Assembly (NCBI GenBank): GCA_949825025.1
Contig: OX463781.1
Location: forward strand, 23,389,047 to 23,453,046
Length of the DNA stretch: 64,000 bases
Direction: 5' to 3'
Origin: Siphlonurus alternatus
Taxonomy: Eukaryota; Arthropoda; Insecta; Ephemeroptera; Siphlonuridae
Shown: piece by piece, positions 38,842-49,716 of the stretch
How positions within the stretch are numbered: the stretch's first letter is position 1
Layout of the letters: each line of letters opens with the position of its first letter
Translations under genes and position numbers: made by a program
Notes under the pieces: generated by a model
Told to the model about the DNA's origin: nothing
Seen by the model: the letters and a program-made list of their open reading frames with translations, nothing else
Databases searched by the model: none

Positions 38842-41800
38842 TCAAAATAAACCATTAAAGATTTTTTTAACGTAATCATATGCTTCATTTTTCTTACGTT
38901 TCATATGATTAAGTATATAATAAGGCTTGGGTAATTGTATAGAAAAGAAAAATTACATATTTTATATAATACATAAATTTTATATATCCTTTCATAGTAA
39001 TTTTTTTTAAATCCTATGTCTTTTTGTAAATAAATTGTTTTTGTAAACATCGATCATTTTTTATATATATGTATATTTTCTCAACAAAAAGCTCATGTGA
39101 ACTATATTAAAAATAAAAAAAATAGCCCTTGCTACGCAGTTCAACATTTTTGCTTCGAGTAAGCGTACTTAATTAACTACGGCGATAACCCGATTCTTAA
39201 TTATCTCGATTTAATCTGTAATTAGCACAGCTATAGATTCCATAATCACTGCTACAGTAAATTACATTTTTTTTTTAAAATATTCACACTTTGTTCAAAT
39301 AAGTGAAACGTTAAAACGTTAATTTCGTTTAGCTCAAATACATTTTTTAGAGATATAATTACTATGGAGGAAGTATAATGTAATTTTTTTACCCAGTAAC
39401 TATTAACAAATATTAACAAATTTCAAGGCGCCCCCCCCCCCCTTTCCTATAGACCAGGGACGGCCCTGTATAGGCAGGATCCAACTGGATAAAATACAGC
39501 AGTGGGAACTTTCATATTTTCATGACGTGTACTTTGCCAGATAACAATTTTAGTCAATTATTCAATTATAATAAAATTGATTGGTATTTTTTCTAGTAAC
39601 AAAATTGGTTAGATAAAACTTTTTATTAATTTATTAATAAAATTGTTTTTACAGCTCTTTAAATGAAATTGAATAAGAACTACACATATGAATTGAGAAT
39701 TGAGTCTCTGTTTTCAAAACATTATTATAAAAGCCATACATACATTTTAATAAGGTTGTATAACAATAAATAAATTCCACCAAAATACATAGTGCTGACA
39801 TCTGATTTTTAAAATTTATGACAATTTGTAAAACATCCAAATTATTATCTTAAACTTTTTTTGTATTACACTGGTGAAGCAATATAATTTATGATTTACT
39901 GATTTTACATTTTTTTCTTTCATTTTCATATTATTTGATTTCAGGAATTTGTTATTCACAGTCTGACAAAAATAACATTCCTTCACTATAATATGAACTG
40001 AATATTACATTAATTTAATTAGTAACTTTTGCTTTGTATAGACAAGCTCGTTTTTAAAATCTCAGACTCAAAATATGAAGTAAAGTCATAATAATCTTGA
40101 AAATCCAGCTATTTCCGGTGGACCTTTTTTGTTTGATGGACCGTAGTTTGGTACAAGTTGTCTTCAAAGTTTTGCAGCCGCCAAATTTATTGACGTCGAA
40201 CCAATAACTTATCCTCGTGCTTGCCCGCTGCTGCTCTCCAGTAAGAATAGACATGGAGATATAAGCCAACGAGAGTTATAGTGCACAGTCTAACTGATAA
40301 ACTCGTCTGGCTCAAGCAAAAGAAGTCTTAAAAATTTTACTTCATTTTTATAGGTGACAAAATTCACTTAAATTGTATCACATAAAAATTTGTTATAACT
40401 AAATAATCCACATGAATAAATCATTCATAAAGTACTTTCAATTTCACTGTACAAAAAATTGTAAATCAATTTCAATATTTTATTTATTTCATTTACAACA
40501 AGGCTCAATGATTATTATTTTATTATTGTTATTAATATAAAAAATACTTGTTGCTTATTCGATTTAACCAATAATAATTGAATCGTATTTTCTCGTTACC
40601 TTTAGTTTATGTTTGTTGAGTGAATTGCAATTTAATTAATATACAATAAATTAATTTTATGATTAAAATTTTTATAAATCAATGAAATCACTGTATAAAG
40701 GGATAATTAAGTGTATAAGTCAATATAGATCCAAATTATTTAATTATACATATTTTTTTGTTTTTTTGATTCCTTATGTTGCCTCACTTGGTGTGATTAA
40801 AAAAAAAATAAAATAGGGGGGGGATAAAAATTTATTAAATTCGATACACCATATATGCAGTTGTAAACAACCAAGATAAAATATGTTTTATTTTTTAAAT
40901 AAAATATTACTCTTAGCTATACCAGCTACATCAAAGAACAGTTTAGCATAATAGTTGTAAAAAAAACTTACGTTAGTAAAACAATAAAGTACACAACAAA
41001 GCATATTAAACATACATTTCATCTTTTTAATTTGCTTTTCCTAATATACTTAATAAAAAGAGTTTTTGTATCATATTACTTTATTTATAATCACATTAAT
41101 TGAGAATAAAGGTCTTTTATATCATAGTGGTTTAACACCACTTCTTTTTTCATATAAAATATTATATAAATTATATTAATTTTAAGTATGTGTTAAAATT
41201 AATTAGATTTAAAAAAAATGTGTAAAAAGATAATTACATAAAAAAGGATAAAAACAACACAGTATCAATTATGGTTTTTGCTTACATTTTATAATAGAAG
41301 AAAAGACAATAATGGTGAAATGATAATGATATTTTTTTGTGTAATTAAGCTGCAACACGAAGTTTAATTTGAACCAGAAGCTTTAGTGCTTACTTTACAA
41401 AAAAATACTCTAATGTTTTCTATTTTACCACTGCAGTATACATAAAAAAAAAGGTTTCCAATTTTTATCTGTACCGCTGACCAGCAAAATCCTCTCCCTG
41501 GGGGGATTTTCACCCACAATCTCCCGCGCGATGTCATCACAGAGCGCTCAACACGTTTCTACACTGAAGAGATGTGCACTGAAATTTGGCAGACCTTTTT
41601 TTTTAATTTCCTTGTATGTCTAACACCCCTAATAGAGAAGTAGAACATATAGACATGAACAGAGGGTGGTAAGGATATGACTCACTTTTTTTTTTTTTTT
41701 TTTTACAGGGTGTGATTGATAACCTTTTTAGGATTAAAGGAAAACGGTTACAGAGTGTTTTGCAATTGATACTTTGGGAAGTTTGGGAACATAACAATTG

Positions 41801-42927
41801 ACAGATTGTGTGAAAAATCATACAATAAGAAAGAATAAGTTTATAAGCGAAGTTTTAAAACTGAATATTTGAATCGTCAACAAAAGATTGGTTATATATA
41901 TTTAAATTAATTGAAATTTGTAACTTATTGATATTCCAAATAATTGTTACTAGAATTGTGATTTTTATAACTTTTAAAATATTGCTTTCATTTTGTGTTT
42001 TTTTCTACGATAGTTTTCATTTCGATGATATTTATTTTTTTACAAAACTAAATCCCACTTTATCAAGTTTCTCTGTGTATAGCATGACTTCAATGACACG
42101 TTTTATTTAATCCATGGCAATTTGATCTAGCTCAGAACATATTTCTTTCATTTTATTTATTATTTTTGTATTTTTCGTACATACACACCTGTAAAAAAAA
42201 GTTTGTGGCATCATGCCTCGTTATTTTATGTAGTGTGAACTGATGCATTTACACTGCCAGCTGTATTTATACGCAAGATTGAATTTTAATTATTTTTAAA
42301 TACATTTCATACATCTTTCAAAAGTGCAATGTTTCTGGTTTTTATATAAGTATTTTAATTACAAAATGCTGCAAATATATTTAAATTACTAGTGCTGAGT
42401 TATTGGCAAGTTTTCAAAATTCAAAAATGCCCTAATGACGATTTTAAATTATGTGTTTCCGGCTAATTTTGGAGTGACATTTTAATTTTTTTTACACTAG
42501 CTGTTTAATTCCATTACAACTGATATATTAGAAATTATGAATCAACGTCAATCACAATCACACCATTGATTAACTTTTTTAGTGTTATCAAAGGACAAAA
42601 GCATTTAATTTCATGATGAGTGTTCATTCAAATGAAAACGAGTATAATTTGATGATATATTTATTATCAGTTAAAAGCTTTGTCATTGCACATCAAAGTA
42701 TTTTTCACACCTTAGTATTTCACCATGTGTAAAATGAATAATGAATATTATATTTCCAGGCAAATAATATTCCTGTTTTATAATTATAAACCATAATAAA
42801 ATTAATACTGTTATGATCTCTGGTGAATATGAAAATAGAGCACATTTTTAATTTTTACTGTCATACACGTGGGATTATGAAGTAACACATTCTGAAATAT
42901 ATGAATAAATAATTTATGTCACAATGC

Positions 42928-42928
<1 letters not shown>
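38842..42928. other. AT-rich non-coding DNA
   Basis: No gene. A C(12) run (39431-39442) precedes CCAGGGACGGCCCTG (39455-39468), which resembles an isolated hAT-type terminus. GC-richer patches lie at 40165-40275 and 41460-41565. A T(19) run lies at 41686-41704. The 22-bp TTTCCGGCTAATTTTGGAGTGA-type repeat occurs at 42456-42477. Confidence 0.5.

Positions 42929-42988
<60 letters not shown>
42929..42988. repeat. (TA)n microsatellite, target of the hAT-like element
   Basis: A TA array of about 60 bp ends exactly at the left terminus of the element. The array resumes as TA at 45266-45281 after the right terminus, which shows that the element split a pre-existing microsatellite or that the 8-bp target was TA repeats. 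Confidence 0.93.
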
Positions 42989-42991
<3 letters not shown>

Positions 42992-43793
42992 GGGCGGCTC
43001 GTACCCCTTTTCCGTGGGGGTGCTGCCTGACATGGGACCCGCAGAACACCATGGGGGGGGTTTGGGGGGCGGAGCCCCCCAATGGCCCGCCGCAGGCGCG
43101 ATTTTTTTTAAGGACACGCCCCTTTTTTAGGGTAAAATTATGACAAAATCATATAATAATGCTCTCATCAACGAAGCAGAAATTATCTAAAATAAAAAAA
43201 TGCATGCATTTTATTTATAATTTGTTATGACATGCACTTATGCGAGCCCTTTTGAAATAGTGATTGAATATTTCAAACTTAATATAATATCCAATTTTTA
43301 ATTATTTTTTTTTAATTCATAAGTCCTTTCACGTGGTAAGAAACATATATTTATATAAAAATAAATATTGTTTTAAGCCCTTTTTTTTTAAATAATAGTG
43401 TCAATCAAACTGCATTCAAACTGCATTGTTAATATGAAACCTGAATGTCTGGTATAATTTTTACGCAATGTATATAATGAACATCAAATAAATCGATCAT
43501 GGTATATACAATATGTACAAAATTAGGCAACAACCAGAATCTAATATAAATTTTTAAAAACAAAATTTAATAAAAAAATAAAAAATGAAATTTATATAAG
43601 AAAAAATTGCATTATTAAACATTATTTCAATATTATTAGTATTTATTTAATTGAGAAAAAAATAATCGTAATCCTGTTAAGGTAGAGATAACACGGATCA
43701 GCTGACCTAATGCTAAAAAAATCTCAGTCATGAAAATTACGAAAAAAAAAAAATAAAATGTTCTCCTCTACTTCGCCTATCAGGTATCCGGCA

Positions 43794-44120
43794 TTTTCGG
43801 TGTAAGACATTTCGGTGTAAGGAATGTTCGGTGTAAGCGTTCGGTGTACGGAACTTTCGGTGTAAAGAGATCTTGGTGAAAGGAAGATTCGGTGCAAGGA
43901 ATTTTCAGCGTAAAGAAAATTTGGTGCAACGTTAATAAAACTGTTAAATATAAAATAATGTAATTGTTTTTCAATTTATTAATACTTTTTCTATTTGAGG
44001 TCAGAATTAGAAGAACTAGAAGAACTTATGCTATATATATCAATAGTCAGTACATGTTGTCAATATACACCGAACGCTTACACCGAACATTCCTTACACC
44101 GAAATGTCTTATACCGAAAA
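43794..44120. repeat. Near-perfect inverted repeat built of TTCGGTGTAAG units
   Basis: The arms 43794-43848 and 44066-44120 are reverse complements at 54 of 55 positions, separated by 217 bp. Each arm consists of four TTCGGTGTA units spaced 13-17 bp apart. The left side continues with five more degenerate units (to about 43931) that have no partner on the right. This creates the same peptide, YTERLHRTFLTPKCL, on opposite strands, a by-product and not a gene. The high arm identity inside an otherwise decayed element suggests a recent inverted duplication, gene conversion or a young insertion. Confidence 0.9.
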
Positions 44121-44496
44121 TTCCTAGAATCCCTCTCGAGCGGTATAACAGATCAAAGATCCCAATTTTTTTATTATTGTTTTATTTTTTTTTAGCCATG
44201 CAATATTTCTTTGATTACTATCGCATATTTGCTGCTAAATAATGTACTGCCAGTACACGCAAACCCGGGAAAATAAGCTATATATTTTTCTCATCCTGGA
44301 GCAGTATAGTTAACGACGTTTTCTTATATTTTGTATACTCGTACAATTTTACAACTTGTTTTTGTTTTATTGTTTTATTTTTATGTTTGAATTTTCACAT
44401 TAATGGTATAAAATGCTGTAGTGAATAATTAATAAATAAATAGCTCCCATGTATATCGACTTGTTCCTGGTAAACTTATAATTTATAATAAAATAC

Positions 44497-44612
44497 ATGG
44501 GCGCGATTCACGAACGAATTAAGTTATCCAGATTTCTCACTTAATTAATTCGATCGACGTTTAGTGCCATCGAGTTAGACTGGCGCTAACTGCGTGGTTA
44601 GTAAGAAACCTG
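44497..44612 (+). mobile_element. 3'-truncated MITE copy, same family as 49564-49714
   Basis: It begins ATGGGCGCGATTCACGAA, then AGTTATCCAG, like the complete copy, and continues through GGTTAGTAAGAAACCTG. It then ends abruptly where the complete copy reads GATAACTC. It is nested inside the hAT-like element. The first 18 bp also match the right terminal repeat of the complete copy, as expected for inverted ends. Confidence 0.65.
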
Positions 44613-44902
44613 TTGTTGTCGTTGTTCGAACGTGAGATCTCACGATTGTTTACATGCATGCATACACCACTTAATTTTCAAAAGACAAAAGTGTTGGTTC
44701 TTTTGGGACAGTCATATTTTTATTAAAGTAAAATAAAAGTGCTGGTCTTCATTCCTCAGGTGCTTCAATATATTTAGTCAATCTTTGTTAGTATATCCAC
44801 TGATTAATGTAATTAAAATTTTGTTAATCTGCTCAATGAAACCATATTACAGGAAAGGTCTTCGAAGTGTTGTTCAAAATTATTCCCGCATGTCAAATAC
44901 CA

Positions 44903-44945
44903 CAAGCTCATTGGTTCTGTTGGTTCAACAGAACCAATGAGCTTG
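44903..44945. repeat. Perfect 20-bp stem with 3-nt loop
   Basis: CAAGCTCATTGGTTCTGTTG is followed by GTT and then its exact reverse complement (44926-44945). A further CCCGCA/TGCGGG pair (44885-44890 and 44944-44949) extends the symmetry with an interruption. It lies in the right third of the hAT-like element. Perfect hairpins like this are usually unstable, so it may be recent. Confidence 0.92.
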
Positions 44946-46590
44946 CGGGTACTGCCGATCGCACAGTCCCCGATCGCTCCAAAATCACACGGCTTGAGTG
45001 GGAGTTGAAGAGGAGGAGAATGAGGGTGGGAACACTGCTTTGGGCTACTGCTAGTAGTGGCAGTACCTTCCGCTGGGCAGCGCTGAGGGAATAAATTTAC
45101 GCGGCAGCGGCAAAAATTTCATGATTTTAAATGTTAGAACTGATAAAAATTTGCTGGAAAGTTCAGAAAAATTATAGGATTATTTGATATTTCTAATTGT
45201 GTGTTTGTTCCCAAAATTTCTGGGGGGGCTGCAGTACCGCAGTACTATAGTACGAGCCGCCCCTGATATATATATATATAAAACTTGTTATTAATGTTAT
45301 AAAATTACAAAACGGGATTAAAAACAACATGATAAACACATGCTACATATATTTTAGTAATTGAGACGTTATAAAAATGTTAGATAAATTTTATATTAAA
45401 ATATAGAGAATTTTGATCCGTGTCAACACAAAAGTGTTATAAACTTCTGTCTACAGAAGGTCAAATTCCTCACTGAAAGTACACAAACGTACAAATTTTC
45501 TAGTCTTCTTATGCATATTTTAAGTGCAAGAAACAGAAAATTTCAGATATTTAATATTTTTTCCCTCTCAACTGAACCCTGTTGTAGGTTACTGGTAAAA
45601 AGTTACTGAATTTAATTTCCCAGCTGTTTGTGGATCATGCTTAGCATTGCTTAGAATTTTATAGGTACCTTCCAAAACGAGGCGGCAATGACCTATAGCA
45701 AAACATACTAGCATTTGTCTGGTTGTAATTGAGGGAACAATGGAAACCTCAGTCAGAACGTTCGGTAATTGATAAAGGATGCCAAAAAATACATCCAAGG
45801 TGCACATGAGTGGTTGTTCTGTATAACCGACTCAAGCAACTCATGACTTTCTAATGACGTATCAAATGCGCATACCACTGCGTCAAGTTCTCGATTTTAG
45901 AGAGACTGATAACAAATAGCAATTTCTTTTAAAATTAAAATGCTGATAAAAGGCTAAAAAAAAGTGTCGCTTCCTTTGGAAATGTTTCATTTGAAGAAGT
46001 GAATTTCAATGTGAAATTCTCTTTGTGAACGACACAAACAACCGAAGGCTTTGTCATGAAATCAATCGTACATAAGATGAATAAATAATTTATTTTGTTG
46101 GATGTATGTCACGACATTACTTTTCATTCCTTTTACAAAATAATTGTTTTCTTATAAAAAAAAATGTTGTATTATAACATTTAGTATCAACATTGTAGTG
46201 TAAAAACATCGCAACTCTTCCTTTTTTAAGAAAAAAAAAAAAACGTCATTATTGCCTGTACGTTTAGACTTCAGAGAGTTTAATATTGAAGATGCTGCGC
46301 ATGCATCATGCAGCTTACTGTTATACTCCAAACAAAGAAGTGACAATTTTAGGTAATTTCAATTAAATAATTTTTGAATAGTCTTTGCTTTAAGCTAACT
46401 AATATCGTCAATTAATTCATATTTAAAACAATAGCTAAGACAATTTAATTATTGTCATGCAGTACGTTAAAATATTATAAAATCTGTTCACTGGACCAAG
46501 GACGCCTACTCGGGTAAAAATGAACCCAGAAAAAAATTATGGCAAACTCAAGCAGTGGATATATATTTTAGACGCAACCAATTTTACTGT

Positions 46591-46622
46591 CCAAGATCCC
46601 TTTACTAGTAAAGAGATCTTGG
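46591..46622. repeat. 32-bp near-perfect palindrome
   Basis: The sequence is self-complementary apart from one mirrored mismatch pair. Its arms contain CCAAGATC and GATCTTGG, and TTTACTAGTAAA is at the centre. No flanking structure identifies it as a transposon. Confidence 0.85.
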
Positions 46623-48719
46623 GATTGTCGACCATTACTGTTCTTAGCCATTTTTATTTATTAATTAAGTTTTAATACTACTACGGTGCTAACAAACAAA
46701 TCATTTTAAAAAAAAATCCTTTTGTTCACTTTTTTCAGGGATATTTGCTGTACATAGTAAATATTTCAAGGCATTCCGTGTTTTTTGTGCTAATTTTTCT
46801 TCTTAACCCATAATACAGCTAGGCGGCTAAAGCTTCTAACCTGTATCTTACAATACCAATTGAAATTTTGAGTATTTACTATATATACATATAGTCATGT
46901 TATTGTACGTCATCACCATATTTAAGTGAATATCTGCATTAGTTTGTACACACAACCTACTGAGTATGAACTTCACGTGCTTGGTATATTTCGAATTACA
47001 GGCACGATCAACAAATTAACTACAACAGTAATTGAAGGCCTATCAACTGAGAGTGTTTAACTTGTTTATCCTTTTATTACAACGAAGCAATAAATATGTA
47101 AAATGAAATAGTAAATAAACTATGTAATAAAGTAAACCTGTAAAATTTTCATTGCCAGAGAGATGTTATCATCATGGGTTATGATGTTTTCTTTATTTGT
47201 TGGTTTTATTTTTTGTTTCAGATTGTTGGTACCATTTTTGTTTATTATTTAGTTATTGAAAATATAAATATATGCATGATATAACTAGAGAATGTTTATT
47301 TTTTTTTGCAATTTTTACAATAATTATCTATATATACAAAAAATAGTTAAATTTGTATATTTTATATTTTCTCCGATAATATTTTGTATAAAATTTTCAT
47401 TCACAAAAAATTCATTTATTTTTTATTGGAATTCAATTTATTACAGCTATTTAGACATGAACGGAATTATATCAATATTTCAGCTTTATTTGTACACTAG
47501 AATACTCTCACTTTCTGCCATTCCCACAGCGCTACAACAATGTATATCTCTAGATCTGAAAGTTGAAATTCAATACCGCAGAAAATTCACTAAAGTATTG
47601 GAACATTTTCTTTTGAGAGGAGAAAAGAACTTTTTCGATTTCGCTACATACAACGTTGGTAGGACTTTGAAATTACATTCTTATAAAAGTGAAGGACACA
47701 GATGTTGAGGCTATTCGCAAAAAATGTTTAGTGGCTTCACTGACCTATATAACAACAAATCTATAAAAATAAAATAATTTTCCGGGAATAAGCATGGAAA
47801 GTTAACTTTTAGAATACAATATTTACTTATAAGTTATCTATAAATTCTATGAAATCTATTTTAGAAAAAATAGGAATATTTTGACACTTTTTTTTTTGTT
47901 TGTTTTTTTTGTCACGTGTGTGATTTTATAACAAAGAAAATTGTAATTTGTTCTACTTTTACAATAATTTAATCCTTTTGTGAACATTATTGAGATAATT
48001 TTAAATAGGACACGAGTTAAAAATCGAAGAAAATGCCATTTTTTATTCTGAATTTGAAAATGAATTGTACAGTTTTTTATTTGAAAATTTTACGTTATTG
48101 GATTACAGTCACTAGTTCAAAGGTTCAAGCAGGTCCACCTGCGTGCAGGTGGGAATCAGAAGCCAAGAAAAGTACCAATGCATACATTGGCGTATAATTT
48201 TTAATTAAACAAACAAACAAACTGCACACTGCGTGCGTGGGAAGTATTTTTATAAGCCTTTTAATGCTAATTTGTAATTACATATTTTAAAGTGTTAGTC
48301 ATATACGTACTATACAGACGGAGCTAAAGTGGGTGTAGCGTTGTTCCCTAAAAGCCTAAAATAATAAAAACTACTGCAGCTAATTATTTAATTTTATATT
48401 TTTAATTTAATTATTTTGCTGTAGCGTTATAAACAACATTTGAATGTTGTTATGTTTAGACTTGGCGTTTATTTCTGGCGTTTTCCAAACAGTGTTGTTT
48501 GAATATATTCAAATCTATTACTTTTTTTTCCTCCAAAAAAATATAAAAAGTTAATATACAGTATATGCTTGTGCATAAGGTATTAAAAAAAAAATGAAAT
48601 TTTAATCTTGAGATAGTGGATAGTCACATACAAAATATATTAATCAAAATATGTATTACAATGCAGAATTTTAAACATGCATTACCATTACAGTAATGGT
48701 GTCCTTAACTTTATATTCT

Positions 48720-48930
48720 GAACGCCAAGGAGAAGAAGTTTCACGAGCTATAAGGAATGTGGCGGGAAGCTGTGCGGAAAGTGTCAGCTAAAAGACGTGG
48801 CAGCAGCTCCATAATGGATGATATCCAACAGTAGCAGTCTTGCCGAGTGCGCTGTAGAGATTACACTAGCATTAGGTGGCTAACAAAACTGACGTCACCG
48901 CCATCTTGGAGAACGATACCGCAAAACCAC
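48720..48930 (+). promoter_or_regulatory. GC-rich island with adjoining CRE and YY1 sites
   Basis: A consensus CRE, TGACGTCA (48890-48897), directly abuts CCGCCATCTTGG (48898-48909), an exact match to the YY1 consensus. YY1 sites of this kind are known from promoters and 5' UTRs of broadly expressed animal genes, usually just downstream of the start site, where the ATG can overlap the motif. The upstream 150 bp are GC-richer than the surroundings. No open frame or splice site of note follows, so the assignment to a transcript is inference. Confidence 0.4.
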
Positions 48931-49563
48931 ATGATATGTTTCTACATTGAAAATAATTACGATTATATTTAAGATCTAGACTGTAACTTTGTATCTATTT
49001 TTTATAATAAACTTAATTTAAATTTTATTTAAAAAAAAATCAATTTATTAATAATTTAGTAAGAAGTTCAAACTTTGTATTTTTTTTTACTAATTTAATT
49101 GGAACGATAAGAAAATGTAATTAAATTATTCAGTTAACTGTCCTGCATCTTTAAATAAACATTACTCCATTTCAATTTCCTAAGAAAAACTATTTCCTTA
49201 TAGTTTCAGTCTCTTGTGATTTAATGAGATACACTTGACAGTAGTAAATAATTATTCCATTACAATCAAGTTAAATAAAAAGTAATTAAAAGATATGATT
49301 AAAATATTTTGTAGTACTTTACACAAGGTATTAAATATAATGAATATTTGACGTGTTTTTGTATAGTTTCATCTGACAATTAAATTACTTGGATTTTTTG
49401 AAAGATTAAAAAAATGAAATATCTTCACTATGCGTGAAGATATTTTAATAATATTACTTTAACAATTGACGCCCTCGTGCATGATGTCACAAGAAACAAA
49501 GTAGATCAAAAATGATTGTTAAGTTGTATTTATATGTAGACATAAATAAATAATAATCTATTA

Positions 49564-49714
49564 ATGGGAACGATTCACGAAATCGAAAGTTATCCAGAAA
49601 GTTATCGAGCTTTCTCGCTAACCGCGGTTAGTCAGGTTAGTGCCAGCCTAATTCAATAACACTAAACGTGGTTAGTGAGAAACCTGGATAACTCTCTTCG
49701 TGAATTGCGCCCAT
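49564..49714. mobile_element. Complete 151-bp TA-flanked MITE
   Basis: The ends are ATGGGAACGATTCACGAA (left) and TTCGTGAATTGCGCCCAT (right, complement ATGGGCGCAATTCACGAA), each followed inward by a GTTATCCAG block. TA dinucleotides at 49562-49563 and 49715-49716 fit a TA target site of Tc1/mariner type. The internal GCGGTTAG and GTGGTTAG segments repeat in the same orientation. No coding capacity. Related copies lie at 44497-44612 and about 27363-27482. Confidence 0.82.
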
Positions 49715-49716
49715 TA

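Larger units (their letters stand above)
42989..45265. mobile_element. 2.3-kb non-autonomous hAT-like transposon with nested elements
   Basis: Perfect 16-bp terminal inverted repeats: CAGGGGCGGCTCGTAC (42989-43004) and GTACGAGCCGCCCCTG (45250-45265). Both flanks are TA repeat, so an 8-bp ATATATAT target duplication, the hAT size, is compatible but not provable. CAGGGGCGG-type ends are common among hAT superfamily elements. The left 150 bp are GC-rich and include a perfect hairpin, TTGGGGGGC-GGA-GCCCCCCAA (43062-43082). The interior is AT-rich and holds the TTCGGTGTAAG foldback (43794-44120), a truncated MITE (44497-44612), a perfect 20-bp hairpin (44903-44945) and a GC-rich right subterminal block (44945-45100). 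No transposase ORF survives. Confidence 0.75.
45266..49563. other. AT-rich non-coding DNA with one promoter-like island
   Basis: No gene is recognised. The longest frame of the window (47292-47708, 138 codons) is here, but it is F/I/Y/K-rich and has no domain. A 32-bp near-palindrome lies at 46591-46622. The GC-rich CRE/YY1 island at 48720-48930 is described separately. Confidence 0.5.

Noticed and set aside
39428..39470. C-run followed by CCAGGGACGGCCCTG, like the right end of a hAT-type element
   Set aside because: No matching left terminus was found, so an element cannot be delimited.
42861..43143. Three overlapping frames with poly-IY and proline/glycine-rich ends
   Set aside because: They are translations of the TA microsatellite and of the GC-rich terminus of the hAT-like element.
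43780..44242. Two frames on opposite strands sharing YTERLHRTFLTPKCL
   Set aside because: The shared peptide is explained entirely by the DNA inverted repeat. It is not a duplicated gene.
44867..45094. 75-codon plus frame in the GC-rich right part of the hAT-like element
   Set aside because: It is crossed by the perfect hairpin (44903-44945) and shows no transposase or other domain. GC-rich sequence keeps frames open by default.
47292..47708. 138-codon plus-strand frame, the longest in the window
   Set aside because: Its composition is F/I/Y/K-rich as expected from AT-rich DNA. It has no domain and no codon bias, and a frame of this length can arise by chance in 64 kb read in six frames.
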